Source: Flavobacterium sp. UBA2787 (GTDB lineage: Bacteria > Bacteroidota > Bacteroidia > Flavobacteriales > Flavobacteriaceae). Taken from it: a DNA stretch of 64,000 bases. The stretch spans positions 1-64,000 of the forward strand of contig DEHZ01000016.1 in the NCBI GenBank assembly GCA_002352205.1, in the 5' to 3' direction. The position numbers and the translations under genes are program-made. Shown here piece after piece: positions 25,201 to 34,691 of this stretch (its first letter is position 1; each line of letters begins with the position of its first letter). The notes beneath the pieces were generated by a model that was not told the origin of the DNA, made no database searches, and was given only the letters and a program-made list of their open reading frames with translations.

Positions 25201-27078
25201 CTAAATCTTATAAATAAAACTCTCATTCACCCCAATCTTCAACTTGAACTTCCCTACTCCATTTTCGATAAGTAATTCAGTTGAACTTTTTCCGTACAAT
25301 TGATCTTTTAATTTATATTTTCCGTCTTTCAGATTCATTTTCTTCACCACATCGGCGGGAATCATCACCTCACATTGAACGGGTGTGTTTTGATTAAAAT
25401 TAGTTACAATCACCAATTTCTCGTCATCACTCCAACGCACATACGAATACAATCCGAAATCATAATTGGAACCCGCATTCAAATTAGCATCGTGAATTTG
25501 CTCGAATTCACCCATCAAAGCACTGCTTTTTAAGGTAAAATTCAATAAACGTTTATAGAAATCACGTAATTCTTTTTCTTCCGGTTTTAATTGTCCGCCA
25601 TCAAATTTTCCGTCATTCATCCAACGTTGATGATGCGGAACTCCAACATAATCAAAAATTGATGTGCGTGAATTTTTTCCGAAACCGGCATCAAGAGCTC
25701 CAGGCTCACCCACTTCTTGACCAAAATAAATCATCGTTGGCGACGAACTGATTGTTGCCGAAACAACCATCAACGGTTTCCCCTTTTTTGCATCACCAGC
25801 AAACTGCGGACTTGCCAAACGTTGTTCGTCGTGGTTATCCAAAAAGTGCAACATATGGTGTTCGATATCTTTCAAATCTTCTCTAATTCCTGAGATATTT
25901 TTCGGTAAACCGCGACCTTGCACGATGTTTTTCAATGTGTCATACATTTGCACTTTATCATACAAATAATCCATTTTTCCTATATGAATATAATTTCTGT
26001 ATTCACCCGGATTATATACTTCTGCCAACAAAAACGCATTCGGATTTTTCACTTTGATGGATGAATTCATATAACTCCAAAATTCCACAGGTACCATTTC
26101 GGCCATATCATATCGGAAACCATCCACACCTTTATCAATCCAATAATGGGTGATGTCTTTAAACTTTTTCCAAGAATCCGGCACGTCTTTTCCTTTCCAA
26201 AAATCGGCGTGAGCTTTGTAATCTTTTTTATCGAAACCTTCGGGTAACGTTGGAAAATCTTTGCTTCCATCCGGTTTTACACCATAATTAATTTTAACTG
26301 TTTCATACCAATCATTGATATCCGGCTTGGCTAAACGAGAACCATTCCCAGTCCATTTTGCAGGGACTTCTTCAAATTTTCCATCAGCCAACGGGTGTTT
26401 TTCACCACCAAGCGGTTTATAATTAGCATCGGTTGGTACCTCAAATTTCGAATTTGGAATGTAATAGAAATTGTTATTTCGTTTGTATTCAACGGATTTA
26501 TCATCATCGGCTCCAAAATCTTTCACGCCTTTGGGATTAGTTTTTCCTTCATATTTTCTGGCAATGTGATTGGGAACAATATCAATTACGACTTTCAAAC
26601 CGTTTTTGTGAGTGCGTTCAATCAACGCTTCAAATTCTTCCAATCGTTTGGAAGGATCAACCGCCAAATCAGGGTTTACGTTATAATAATCTTTTACGGC
26701 ATACGGCGAACCCGCACGACCTTTCACCACATCCGGATCATCATTAGAAATGTCATATTTTGTATAATCATTGATCAAGGCGTGATGCGGAACACCGGTG
26801 TACCAAATATGTGTTACCCCTAAATCTTTAATTTCCTGAAGAGCTTTATCAGTGAAATCATTGAATTTTCCAACACCATTTTCTTCGATTGTTCCCCACG
26901 GTTTATTAGTAGTATTTGTGTTTCCAAATAATCGTGTAAAAACTTGATATACAACAATTTTATGTTCTGAATTGGATTCAGTTACCGTTTCTGTTTGGGC
27001 CTTCATATTTTTTTGTTCGCAGGATAAAGTTGAGAATAAGACGATGGTGCTAAGAGCAACCGCGGATTTTTTGAGCAT
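25201..27078 (-). CDS. GH13 alpha-amylase family lipoprotein
   Basis: A 625-residue glycoside hydrolase acting on alpha-glucans. The signal peptide ends in TLSC (Cys20), so it is probably a surface or periplasmic lipoprotein. GH13 catalytic regions are in order: DIVPNH (region I), GFRYDMAEM with the nucleophile Asp (II), LLAEVYNPG with the acid/base Glu (III), and FLDNHDEQR with the third Asp (IV). A C-terminal beta-domain spans about 530-625. It has no SusC/SusD neighbours, so it is not part of a classical utilisation locus. The neighbour hisIE belongs to a different operon. Confidence 0.92.
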   Translation of the reverse strand: MLKKSAVALSTIVLFSTLSCEQKNMKAQTETVTESNSEHKIVVYQVFTRLFGNTNTTNKPWGTIEENGVGKFNDFTDKALQEIKDLGVTHIWYTGVPHHALINDYTKYDISNDDPDVVKGRAGSPYAVKDYYNVNPDLAVDPSKRLEEFEALIERTHKNGLKVVIDIVPNHIARKYEGKTNPKGVKDFGADDDKSVEYKRNNNFYYIPNSKFEVPTDANYKPLGGEKHPLADGKFEEVPAKWTGNGSRLAKPDINDWYETVKINYGVKPDGSKDFPTLPEGFDKKDYKAHADFWKGKDVPDSWKKFKDITHYWIDKGVDGFRYDMAEMVPVEFWSYMNSSIKVKNPNAFLLAEVYNPGEYRNYIHIGKMDYLYDKVQMYDTLKNIVQGRGLPKNISGIREDLKDIEHHMLHFLDNHDEQRLASPQFAGDAKKGKPLMVVSATISSSPTMIYFGQEVGEPGALDAGFGKNSRTSIFDYVGVPHHQRWMNDGKFDGGQLKPEEKELRDFYKRLLNFTLKSSALMGEFEQIHDANLNAGSNYDFGLYSYVRWSDDEKLVIVTNFNQNTPVQCEVMIPADVVKKMNLKDGKYKLKDQLYGKSSTELLIENGVGKFKLKIGVNESFIYKI

Positions 27079-27117
27079 AGATTTTACTTTTTAAAGGTCT
27101 AAATATACGAATTTTTA

Positions 27118-27142
27118 GTAATTGGTAAATAGTGAATAGTAA
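27118..27142. repeat. Word-like repeat between hisIE and the amylase gene
   Basis: Short repeated words (AGTAATT, AATAGT, GTGAATAGTAATTAG). The reverse complement shares CTAATTACTATTCACTA-like text with 33532-33563. Confidence 0.45.
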
Positions 27143-27739
27143 TTAGCGTCTTTGCTTCAAAATTTCCACAACATCATTCAATTTAAAACCTTTCGCGTTC
27201 AATAAAATTAAATAATGAAAAAGCAAATCGGCACTTTCATTCAAAAATAATTCATCATTGGAATCTTTGGCTTCAATGACCATTTCAATCGCCTCCTCGC
27301 CTACTTTTTGTGCGATTTTATTAATTCCTTTCGCAAACAAAGAAGCGACATAACTTGTTTCCGCTTCACCATTTTCTTTACGAAGATGAATCGTATTTTC
27401 TAAATCTGATATAAAACCAAATTTTGTTTTATTGGGCTGTTGCCAACAAGTATCAGCTCCAGTATGACAAACCGGACCGGTTGGGTTGACTTGAATTAAA
27501 AGTGTATCATTGTCGCAATCCGCTTCTATTGAAACAAGATTGAGAAAATTTCCGCTTTCTTCGCCTTTTATCCATAACCGATTTTTGGTTCGACTGAAGA
27601 ACGTTACTTTCTGCGAAGAAATGGTTTGCTGATAGGCTTCTTCGTTCATATAACCCAACATTAAAACGGTTTTGGTTGTTGCATCTTGGATGATGGCTGG
27701 GATTAATCCGTCGGTACTTTTTGTAAAATCTAGTTTCAT
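27143..27739 (-). CDS. hisIE: Bifunctional phosphoribosyl-AMP cyclohydrolase / phosphoribosyl-ATP pyrophosphatase
   Basis: A 198-residue fusion catalysing steps 2 and 3 of histidine synthesis. The N-terminal HisI domain (1-105) shows the zinc/metal residues DCDNDTLL and PVCHTGADTCW. The C-terminal HisE domain (about 110-198) contains KVGEEAIEMVIEAK and the metal-binding Glu residues of an all-alpha MazG-like fold. ATG at 27739 was chosen over a TTG at 27748, which overlaps the hisF stop. It is the last gene of the his operon, 5 nt after hisF. Confidence 0.95.
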   Translation of the reverse strand: MKLDFTKSTDGLIPAIIQDATTKTVLMLGYMNEEAYQQTISSQKVTFFSRTKNRLWIKGEESGNFLNLVSIEADCDNDTLLIQVNPTGPVCHTGADTCWQQPNKTKFGFISDLENTIHLRKENGEAETSYVASLFAKGINKIAQKVGEEAIEMVIEAKDSNDELFLNESADLLFHYLILLNAKGFKLNDVVEILKQRR

Positions 27740-27744
27740 AAATA

Positions 27745-28500
27745 TCAAATTCTAACTGGAATTCCAGCTGTTTTTAAATAATTTTTTAATTCCGGAATTG
27801 AAATTTCATTGTAATGAAAAACACTGGCTGCCAAAGCTGCATCGGCATTTCCGATGGAAAAAGCTTCTTCGAAATGTTGCATTGTTCCTGCTCCACCAGA
27901 TGCAATAATGGGAACATTTACTGTTTTGGATAATTGAGCTAAGGCTCCATTTGCAAAACCATTTTTTGTGCCATCGTTGTTCATCGAAGTGAATAAAACT
28001 TCTCCTGCTCCTAATTGTTCCACTTTTTTTGCCCAATCAAATAAATCTAAATCCGTGGCAACTTTTCCGCCAACTAAATGTACTTTCCAATTTTCATTAA
28101 TTAATTTCGCATCGATGGCAACCACAACACATTGACTTCCAAAGTTTTTGGCAATTTCTGAGATTAATTTGGGATTTTTTACTGCGGATGAATTAATGGA
28201 AATTTTATCTGCTCCGTTTTTCAACAATAGTTCTACATCTTCAATAGAAGAAATTCCGCCACCAACTGTAAACGGAATATTTATCGTTTGAGCCACTTTC
28301 TGAACGAGTTGAACTAACGTTTTTCGGCGTTCTTCCGTGGCAGAAATATCTAAAAAAACCAATTCATCGGCACCTTCCAAACTATATTTCAAAGCCAATT
28401 CTACCGGATCTCCGGCATCTTTCAATTCTAAAAAATTAATGCCTTTTACGGTTCTTCCGTTTTTGATATCGAGACATGGGATTATTCTTTTTGTTAGCAT
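27745..28500 (-). CDS. hisF: Imidazole glycerol phosphate synthase subunit HisF
   Basis: A 251-residue (beta-alpha)8 barrel, the cyclase subunit that uses ammonia from HisH to form IGP and AICAR. The start [20 protein letters not shown] at 28500 is the family N-terminus; the extra 33 codons upstream overlap hisA and are not used. Catalytic Asp11 (CLDIK) and Asp near residue 130 (VVAIDAK) and the phosphate-binding GGGISS and ASGGAG loops are intact. It starts 14 nt after hisA. Confidence 0.97.
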   Translation of the reverse strand: MLTKRIIPCLDIKNGRTVKGINFLELKDAGDPVELALKYSLEGADELVFLDISATEERRKTLVQLVQKVAQTINIPFTVGGGISSIEDVELLLKNGADKISINSSAVKNPKLISEIAKNFGSQCVVVAIDAKLINENWKVHLVGGKVATDLDLFDWAKKVEQLGAGEVLFTSMNNDGTKNGFANGALAQLSKTVNVPIIASGGAGTMQHFEEAFSIGNADAALAASVFHYNEISIPELKNYLKTAGIPVRI

Positions 28501-28514
28501 TGGAGTAGTAAGTA

Positions 28515-29240
28515 TTAAGATTTTGTGATGAATTTTTCTAATTGTTTTAGAGAAATTCGGTTTTCGTAAATGGCTTTTCCGATGATAACGCCGTGACAAC
28601 CTAATTCAGCTAATTTGGGTAATTCATCAAACGTTGAAATTCCTCCGGAAGCAATTAATTTTATATTTTTAATTTCTTTTAAGATCGTTTTATAAATCTC
28701 AAAACTTGGTCCTTCTAGCATGCCGTCTTTAGAAATATCAGTACAAATAACCGATTGAATACCTTTGGTTTGATAGTTTACAATAAACGGAATTAATTCT
28801 TCACTACTTTCCTCTTGCCAACCCGAAACAGCAATTTTCCCATTAGAAACATCTGCACCGAGAATGATTTTTTCATTGCCAAAACGCTGAATCCATTCTT
28901 CAAATAAAATAGGATTTTTTACCGCAATACTTCCTCCGGTAATTTGATTCGCACCGCATTCAAAAGCAATTTCAACATCTTTGTTGGTTTTTAACCCACC
29001 TCCAAAATCGATTTTTAAAGTCGTATTTGTACTTATTTCTTCTAAAATTTTGTAATTCACAATTTGACCTGATTTTGCTCCGTCTAAATCCACCAAGTGC
29101 AAATTGGTTATACCGTGTGCTTCAAATGATTTGGAGACTTCTAGCGGGTTTTCGTTGTATATTTTTTGTGTGGCATAATCGCCTTTGGTTAGTCGGACAC
29201 ACTTTCCATCGATGATGTCTATGGCTGGGATTATTTTCAT
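28515..29240 (-). CDS. hisA: Phosphoribosylformimino-5-aminoimidazole carboxamide ribotide isomerase
   Basis: A 241-residue (beta-alpha)8 barrel that isomerises ProFAR to PRFAR. It has Asp8 in [13 protein letters not shown], Asp near residue 130 ([14 protein letters not shown]), and phosphate loops DFGGGL and ASGGIS. Its ATG overlaps the hisH stop in an ATGA arrangement, suggesting translational coupling. Confidence 0.97.
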   Translation of the reverse strand: MKIIPAIDIIDGKCVRLTKGDYATQKIYNENPLEVSKSFEAHGITNLHLVDLDGAKSGQIVNYKILEEISTNTTLKIDFGGGLKTNKDVEIAFECGANQITGGSIAVKNPILFEEWIQRFGNEKIILGADVSNGKIAVSGWQEESSEELIPFIVNYQTKGIQSVICTDISKDGMLEGPSFEIYKTILKEIKNIKLIASGGISTFDELPKLAELGCHGVIIGKAIYENRISLKQLEKFITKS

Positions 29241-29860
29241 TTTATTAGGTTTTCGGGTTGCGAGTTGCGAGTTACGGGTTTTAGATTGAGGAAATTTTGC
29301 AATAGCTTTTCACCGACAAGTCCACTTTTTTCAGGGTGAAATTGAACGCCATAGAAATTATCTTTTTGCAAAGCCGCTGAAAAATCAGTTAAATAATGTG
29401 TCGTTACAATGGTCTCTTGGCAGATTTCAGCATAAAAACTGTGCACGAAATACATAAAACCTGTTGAAACTCGGCAGAAAAACTGCTTTTCATCGGCAGT
29501 TTTTATATCATTCCATCCCATATGTGGCACTTTGACTAGGTTGGAAAATTGAACAACATACGTATCAAAAATTCCTAAACCTTTGGTATCGCCTTCTTCT
29601 GTGTGATTGCACATTAATTGCATTCCTAAACAAATTCCTAGAACCGGCTGTTTTAGTGTAGGGATTAATTCATCTAAACCACTAATTTTAAGTTTCTTCA
29701 TCGCCGAACTTGCTTCGCCAACACCGGGAAAAATGACTTTATCGGCAGAACAAATTTCGTTTGGGTTGTTTGTCAAAATACCTTCAAAACCTAATCGATT
29801 CAAGGCAAATTGAATGCTTTTTATATTTCCGGCACCGTAGTCTATTATTGCTATTTTCAT
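29237..29860 (-). CDS. hisH: Imidazole glycerol phosphate synthase subunit HisH
   Basis: A 207-residue class I glutamine amidotransferase that supplies ammonia to HisF. The nucleophile is in GICLGMQLM (Cys near 82), and the His-Glu pair is in [13 protein letters not shown] at 29860 ([12 protein letters not shown]) is the usual start; one at 29866 is 2 codons longer. The last 14 residues ([14 protein letters not shown]) go beyond the usual C-terminus and are encoded by a reiterated GCGAGTT/GGGTT word repeat of the sort found between genes in this window. The stop overlaps hisA. Confidence 0.95.
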   Translation of the reverse strand: MKIAIIDYGAGNIKSIQFALNRLGFEGILTNNPNEICSADKVIFPGVGEASSAMKKLKISGLDELIPTLKQPVLGICLGMQLMCNHTEEGDTKGLGIFDTYVVQFSNLVKVPHMGWNDIKTADEKQFFCRVSTGFMYFVHSFYAEICQETIVTTHYLTDFSAALQKDNFYGVQFHPEKSGLVGEKLLQNFLNLKPVTRNSQPENLIK

Positions 29861-29999
29861 TTTCATACGAAAATTTAAGATTTAAAAATTTGAACCATTA
29901 AGATTTTAAGTTTCATTAAGGATTTTCATTAAGATTAAATCATTCATTTGCTTAATGAATCTTAATGAAATCAACCTTAATACCTTAATGTCAAAAAAA
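29861..29999. repeat. hisB-hisH gap with cattaag-type repeats and inverted repeat
   Basis: The gap is unusually long for this operon and consists of variants of CATTAAG and CTTAATG. TTTCATTAAGATT (29924-29936) and AATCTTAATGAAA (29958-29970) form a perfect 13-bp inverted repeat with a 21-nt loop. No promoter of the TAnnTTTG type was clear. Confidence 0.55.
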
Positions 30000-31136
30000 T
30001 TATAACATTCCTTTTGTGCTTGGCAAAATCATTTTCTCAGAATCTCTTTTAACCGCTGCTTTGATAGCTTTAGCGAAAGCTTTAAAAATCGCTTCAATTT
30101 TATGGTGCTCGTTAAAACCTTCCGCTTTGATGTTTAGGTTGGCTTTGGCACCATCGGCAAACGATTTGAAAAAGTGAAAAAACATTTCAGTTGGCATATC
30201 TCCGATTTTTTCTCGTTTAAAAGGAGCTTGCCACATCAACCAAGAACGTCCGCCAAAATCGATAGCTACTTGAGCCAAACAATCATCCATGGGGAGACAA
30301 AATCCGTAACGTTCGATGCCTAATTTGTTTCCTAATGCTTTTGCAAAAACTTCGCCTAATGCAATGGCCGTGTCTTCAATGGTGTGGTGTTCATCCACTT
30401 GCAAATCGCCTTTGACCTGAATATCCAAATCCATTTGACCGTGTCTGGAAAGTTGATCTAGCATATGATCGAAAAATGCTAATCCGGTTCGAATGTTGCT
30501 ATTTCCCGTACCATCTAAATTTAAAGTGATGGCGATTTCGGTTTCATTCGTTTTGCGATAAATTGAAGCGGTTCTGTTTTCCAATTTCAAAAATTCATAA
30601 ATTTGCTTCCAATCATTAGTTTCTAAAGCAATAATTGAATTTAATTCTTCGCGTTTAACGGAAATTTCATTCGTACCCAAATTGGTATTATCATTAATGA
30701 AAATCGCTTTTGATCCTAAGTTTTTAGCGAGTTCAACATCGGTTAAACGATCGCCGATAACGAATGAATTTTCTAAATCATAGTCAGCAGAAAAATACTT
30801 TTTTAACAAGCCAGTTCCGGGTTTTCGGGTAAGAGCATTTTCGTGTGGAAACGTTTTATCAATCAAAACCTCATCAAACACAACTCCTTCATTTTCAAAT
30901 GTTTTTAGAATGAAATCATGTACAGGCCAAAAAGTTTCTTCTTGAAATGAATCAGTTCCTAAACCATCTTGATTGGTTATCATCACTAATTCAAAATCTA
31001 ATTCTGAGGCAATTTTGCTTAAATATGTTAATGATTTTGGATAGAAAGTCACTTTTTCAAACGCATCAATTTGTTCGTCAGCCGTTTCTTTGATGATGGT
31101 TCCGTCACGATCAATAAATAGAATTTTTTGTGCCAT
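30000..31136 (-). CDS. hisB: Bifunctional histidinol-phosphatase / imidazoleglycerol-phosphate dehydratase
   Basis: A 378-residue fusion catalysing steps 6 and 8. The N-terminal HAD phosphatase (about 1-165) has DRDGTII (nucleophile Asp), MITNQDG and [13 protein letters not shown]. The C-terminal dehydratase (about 180-378) has manganese-binding [26 protein letters not shown] and [15 protein letters not shown]. Two-domain HisB is the standard form in enterobacteria and Bacteroidota. It starts 1 nt after the hisC stop. Confidence 0.97.
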   Translation of the reverse strand: MAQKILFIDRDGTIIKETADEQIDAFEKVTFYPKSLTYLSKIASELDFELVMITNQDGLGTDSFQEETFWPVHDFILKTFENEGVVFDEVLIDKTFPHENALTRKPGTGLLKKYFSADYDLENSFVIGDRLTDVELAKNLGSKAIFINDNTNLGTNEISVKREELNSIIALETNDWKQIYEFLKLENRTASIYRKTNETEIAITLNLDGTGNSNIRTGLAFFDHMLDQLSRHGQMDLDIQVKGDLQVDEHHTIEDTAIALGEVFAKALGNKLGIERYGFCLPMDDCLAQVAIDFGGRSWLMWQAPFKREKIGDMPTEMFFHFFKSFADGAKANLNIKAEGFNEHHKIEAIFKAFAKAIKAAVKRDSEKMILPSTKGML

Positions 31137-31137
31137 T

Positions 31138-32199
31138 TTAAAGTGATTTTAAAGTTGTAATTAATTGATTGTTTTCTTCTTTTGTGCCGACTGTAATTCG
31201 AAGACAATTTTCACAAAGCGGTTGATTGCTTCGATTTCTGATTACAATTCCGGCTTGAATTAGTTGATTATACCTTAAATTTGCATCATCTACTTTTATC
31301 AAAATAAAATTCGAATCGGATGGAACAATTTGTTTAATAAAATTAATCGTTTTTAATGATTTAATGACGTTTTCCCGCTCCGAAACAATCTTTTTTACTT
31401 GTGCGGTTAAGGTATTTTGACTTAACTTTTTCATTGCAATTTCCTGTGATGCCGTATTCAAATTGTATGGTGGTTTAATTTTGTTAAGAATCGAAATAAT
31501 TTCTTCCGAAGCATAGGCAATTCCGATTCTGAGTCCGGCCAAACCATAGGCTTTTGATAAGGTTTGTGTAATGACCATGTTGGGAAAGTCATTTAGTTCC
31601 GACAACCAACTTTCTTTTGACGAAAAATCGATGTACGCTTCATCCAAGACTACCAAACCATTGAAATTCTTCAGCAAATACAAAATACTTTCATCTGAAA
31701 ATGAATTGCCGGTTGGGTTATTTGGCGAACATAAAAAGATGATTTTTGTGTTTTCTGAAACAGCATTCAAAATTTCATCCACATTAGGTTCAAAATCATT
31801 GGTTAACAGAATTTCTTTGTTCTCAATGGCATTCAAATTAGCTAAAACACCATACATTCCGTACGTTGGCGGCAACGTGATGATGTTGTCTTGATTGGGT
31901 TCGCAAAACGCACGAAAAAGTAAATCAAGTACTTCATCGCTTCCATTTCCTAATAAAATTTGGTTTGACGAAACCTTTTTCTGTTTAGCTAAAAGTGTTT
32001 TCAATTGTTTATGTTGCGGATCGGGATAGCGATTATAGCTGTTGGAAAACGGATTTTCATTGGCATCCAAAAAAATCAAATTGGTTTCAAATTCTTTGAA
32101 TTCATCACGAGCGGACGAATAGGGTTTCATATTCAAAATAGTCTTTCGAACTAAATTCTGAACCGAAAACGAACTGTTTATTTCTATATTTTTAATCAT
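31138..32199 (-). CDS. hisC: Histidinol-phosphate aminotransferase
   Basis: A 353-residue PLP-dependent fold-type I aminotransferase catalysing step 7. The substrate motif YSSARDEF, the Asn/Asp pair SPNNPTGN and [10 protein letters not shown], and the PLP lysine in [12 protein letters not shown] are all present. Its start overlaps the end of hisD by 8 nt, so the two are translationally coupled. The first about 15 residues are slightly longer than usual. Confidence 0.96.
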   Translation of the reverse strand: MIKNIEINSSFSVQNLVRKTILNMKPYSSARDEFKEFETNLIFLDANENPFSNSYNRYPDPQHKQLKTLLAKQKKVSSNQILLGNGSDEVLDLLFRAFCEPNQDNIITLPPTYGMYGVLANLNAIENKEILLTNDFEPNVDEILNAVSENTKIIFLCSPNNPTGNSFSDESILYLLKNFNGLVVLDEAYIDFSSKESWLSELNDFPNMVITQTLSKAYGLAGLRIGIAYASEEIISILNKIKPPYNLNTASQEIAMKKLSQNTLTAQVKKIVSERENVIKSLKTINFIKQIVPSDSNFILIKVDDANLRYNQLIQAGIVIRNRSNQPLCENCLRITVGTKEENNQLITTLKSL

Positions 32200-33481
32200 T
32201 TTTTAAAGCATTTAGTCGTAATGTAACCGCATTTTTGTGAGCTTGTAATCCTTCGGCTTCCGCCATAATTTCAATTGCATTTCCGATATTTTTTAAACCT
32301 TGTTCAGAAATTCTCTGGAACGTAATGGCTTTTGAAAAACTATCGAGATTTACACCGGAATAATTCTTTGAAAATCCGTTTGTTGGCAAGGTGTGATTGG
32401 TTCCTGAGGCATAATCACCGGCACTTTCGGGAGTGAAATTTCCAATGAAAACAGAACCTGCATTTTGAATTCCGTTGATGAAATACTCTTCGTTTTTGGA
32501 ACAAATAATAAAATGTTCAGGAGCATAATCGTTGATAAAATCCAATGCATCACTTTCCTTTTCAATAAAAATTAATTTTGAATTATCTATTGCTTTTTGA
32601 GCAATTTCTTTGCGAGGTAAAACTTGAATTTGGTGGTCAATTTCCTTTTCTACTTCGTCAATTAATTTTTGAGAATTGGAAACCAAGATTACTTGACTAT
32701 CGATTCCGTGCTCAGCTTGACTCAATAAATCGGAGGCAACAAAAGCAGGAATTGCTGAATCATCGGCATAAATCAATAACTCACTTGGTCCGGCCGGCAT
32801 ATCAATGGCGGTCCCGAATTGCGTTGCTACTTGCTTCGCCACCGTGACAAATTGATTTCCGGGACCGAAAATTTTATAAACTTTCGGAATTGTTTCTGTG
32901 CCAAATGTCAGAGCTGCAATGGCCTGGATTCCGCCCACTTTATAAATTTTTGTAACACCACATAAATTGGCAGCATACAAAATAGCGGGATTTATTTCTC
33001 CATTTTTATCCGGTGGTGAGCACAAAATAATTTCTTCACAACCTGCAATTTGAGCGGGAATAGCTAACATCAAAACCGTTGAAAATAACGGAGCTGTTCC
33101 GCTGGGAATGTATAAACCAACTTTTTGAATGGGCCGTTTTTCTTGCCAACATACAACTCCTTTGGTGGTTTCTACTTCAATTTTGCTTGTTTTTTGAGCT
33201 GAATGAAATTTGTAGATATTTGATTTTGCTAAAGCGATTGCATCTTTTATTTCGGTTGAAACTTGCTTTTCTGCTTCTTTGATTTCATTTTCCGTAACGA
33301 GAAAATTTTCTAATTTAATTCCGTCAAACAACGAAGTATATTTTGCAACTGCTGTATCGCCTTTGGTTTGAATTTCTTTGAAAATGGATTTAACTGTTTC
33401 TTCAATTTCAGCGAATGATTGGGTTGGTCGTTGGGTTAAGGACGACCATTGGGATTGGGGTGGATTTTTATATTTTTTCAT
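32192..33481 (-). CDS. hisD: Histidinol dehydrogenase
   Basis: A 429-residue NAD-dependent enzyme oxidising histidinol to histidine (steps 9 and 10). Family blocks include VGLYIPSGTAPLFSTVLM, GAGNQ-type PGNQFVTVAKQ, AIDMPAGPSELLI, DLLSQAEHG (zinc-binding Gln/His) and APEHFII, then SAGDYASGTNHTLPT (Asp and His of the active site). Full length. It lies downstream of hisG after an 85-nt gap of word-like repeats and upstream of hisC by overlap. Confidence 0.97.
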   Translation of the reverse strand: MKKYKNPPQSQWSSLTQRPTQSFAEIEETVKSIFKEIQTKGDTAVAKYTSLFDGIKLENFLVTENEIKEAEKQVSTEIKDAIALAKSNIYKFHSAQKTSKIEVETTKGVVCWQEKRPIQKVGLYIPSGTAPLFSTVLMLAIPAQIAGCEEIILCSPPDKNGEINPAILYAANLCGVTKIYKVGGIQAIAALTFGTETIPKVYKIFGPGNQFVTVAKQVATQFGTAIDMPAGPSELLIYADDSAIPAFVASDLLSQAEHGIDSQVILVSNSQKLIDEVEKEIDHQIQVLPRKEIAQKAIDNSKLIFIEKESDALDFINDYAPEHFIICSKNEEYFINGIQNAGSVFIGNFTPESAGDYASGTNHTLPTNGFSKNYSGVNLDSFSKAITFQRISEQGLKNIGNAIEIMAEAEGLQAHKNAVTLRLNALKND

Positions 33482-33566
33482 TTTTATTTTAACATTAAGG
33501 TATTAAGGGTGTTTTCATTAAGTTTCATTAAGACTAATTACTATTCACTAATTACTAATCACTTTA
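33482..33566. repeat. Word-like repeats between hisG and hisD
   Basis: CATTAAG occurs several times and ACTAATTACT is repeated at 33532-33563. No terminator is seen, so hisG and hisD are probably co-transcribed. Confidence 0.5.
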
Positions 33567-34424
33567 TCACAAAACCATCTTTTCAATCGGGCAAACCAAA
33601 ATTCCTTCTGCACCGGCGGATTTGAGTTGATCGATGACTTCCCAAAAGGTGTCTTCTTCGATGACGGAATGAAGGCTGCTCCACCCCGATTCTGCTAAAG
33701 GCATTATAGTTGGACTTTTTAAAACCGGAAGAATTAGGCTGACTTCTTGAATTTTTTCATTCGGTACATTCATCAAAATGTATTTTGACTTTCTGGCTCT
33801 GAGTACAGATTGAATTCGGAATCGAAGTTTATTTAAAATTTCTTGATTTTCATTTGAAATCGTAGGAGAAACAGCTAAAACTGCTTCGCTTTTCAGAATT
33901 ACTTCTACTTCTTTCAGGTTATTTTTGAATAAGGTGCTTCCGCTGGAAACAATATCGACAATTGCATCGGATAGACCTATATTAGGAGCAATTTCAACTG
34001 AACCGGAAATTTGGTGAATGTCGATGGCAATGTTTTTCGACTTAAAAAAATTCAGAACCGTATTTGGGTACGATGAAGCCACTCGCAAATTATTCAAATC
34101 TTGAATGGAATTGTATTCAAAATTTTTAGGAACCGCCACTGAAACTCGGCATTTTGAAAAACCCAATTTCTCAGCAACGGCGATGTTTTGACCTTTCTCA
34201 ACCAAGAGATTGTCTCCGACAATTGCCGCATCTACTACTCCATCGATGAGATATTGCGGAATATCTGAATTTCGTAAAAACAAAATTTCTAATGGGAAAT
34301 TGGAGGCTTCGGCTTTGAGTTGGTCATTTCCGTTGTTGATGGAAATTCCGCAATCTTTTAGAATTTGAAGACTTTCTTCGTTGAGTCGACCTGATTTTTG
34401 AATCGCAATTTTTAAGGTGTCCAT
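33567..34424 (-). CDS. hisG: ATP phosphoribosyltransferase (long form)
   Basis: A 285-residue enzyme catalysing the first, feedback-regulated step of histidine synthesis. It is the long form: catalytic domains I and II (about 1-210, with KIAIQKSGRLNEESL and DAIVDIVSSGSTLFKNNLKEV) plus a C-terminal ACT-like regulatory domain (about 210-285, LPVLKSPTIMPL...GAEGILVCPIEKMV) that binds histidine. No HisZ is needed. It is the first structural gene of the operon, behind the His leader and attenuator. Confidence 0.97.
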   Translation of the reverse strand: MDTLKIAIQKSGRLNEESLQILKDCGISINNGNDQLKAEASNFPLEILFLRNSDIPQYLIDGVVDAAIVGDNLLVEKGQNIAVAEKLGFSKCRVSVAVPKNFEYNSIQDLNNLRVASSYPNTVLNFFKSKNIAIDIHQISGSVEIAPNIGLSDAIVDIVSSGSTLFKNNLKEVEVILKSEAVLAVSPTISNENQEILNKLRFRIQSVLRARKSKYILMNVPNEKIQEVSLILPVLKSPTIMPLAESGWSSLHSVIEEDTFWEVIDQLKSAGAEGILVCPIEKMVL

Positions 34425-34465
34425 TTTTTGTTTTTTTTAAATGAGTACACCAAAGCGGAGAGCAA

Positions 34466-34500
34466 CAAAAAACCCGTTTGATGTACTCAAACGGGTTTTA
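34466..34500 (-). terminator. his operon attenuator terminator
   Basis: AAAACCCGTTTGA (34469-34481) and TCAAACGGGTTTT (34487-34499) form a perfect 13-bp stem with a 5-nt loop; on the minus strand it is followed by a T-run. It lies between the His leader peptide and hisG. Its 5' arm (RNA CGUUUGAG, 34486-34493) can instead pair over 8 bp with CUCAAGCG in the leader (34534-34541), which would act as antiterminator. Confidence 0.85.
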
Positions 34501-34527
34501 GATATATGAATTAATTACATAGCATCA

Positions 34528-34581
34528 TTACTTCGCTTGAGCGGAGGTGTGATGATGATGATGTAATTGAATTGAAAACAT
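34528..34581 (-). CDS. hisL: his operon leader peptide
   Basis: A 17-residue open frame, MFSIQLHHHHHTSAQAK, with five consecutive His codons (34549-34563), located 14-20 nt after the predicted transcription start and 104 nt before hisG. When charged tRNA-His is scarce the ribosome would stall on the His run, freeing the distal segment to pair with the terminator arm. This is the classical attenuation layout known from enterobacteria. The frame was too short for standard gene calling. No Shine-Dalgarno is evident, as expected in this phylum. Confidence 0.88.
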   Translation of the reverse strand: MFSIQLHHHHHTSAQAK

Positions 34582-34601
34582 TTTGTTGTTTTTTGATGTT
34601 G

Positions 34602-34635
34602 CAAATGTAACGACTTAAATTTTTATAAAACAAAA
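34602..34635 (-). promoter_or_regulatory. his operon promoter
   Basis: On the minus strand TTTTG (34631-34635) and TACATTTG (34602-34609) are 21 nt apart, a good match to the Bacteroidota promoter. Transcription would start near 34595, just before the leader peptide. Confidence 0.7.
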
Positions 34636-34691
34636 TATTTAGAAACTTTGTGATTTGTTGAACTTTTATTGCTTGTCAAATCTAATCTAAA

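Noticed and set aside
28501-28599. N-terminal extension of HisF by 33 codons
   Set aside because: It overlaps hisA, is basic and unlike HisF, and [12 protein letters not shown] at 28500 is the family start.
34549-34563. GATGATGATG microsatellite
   Set aside because: It is the run of five His codons of the his leader peptide on the minus strand, not a neutral repeat.
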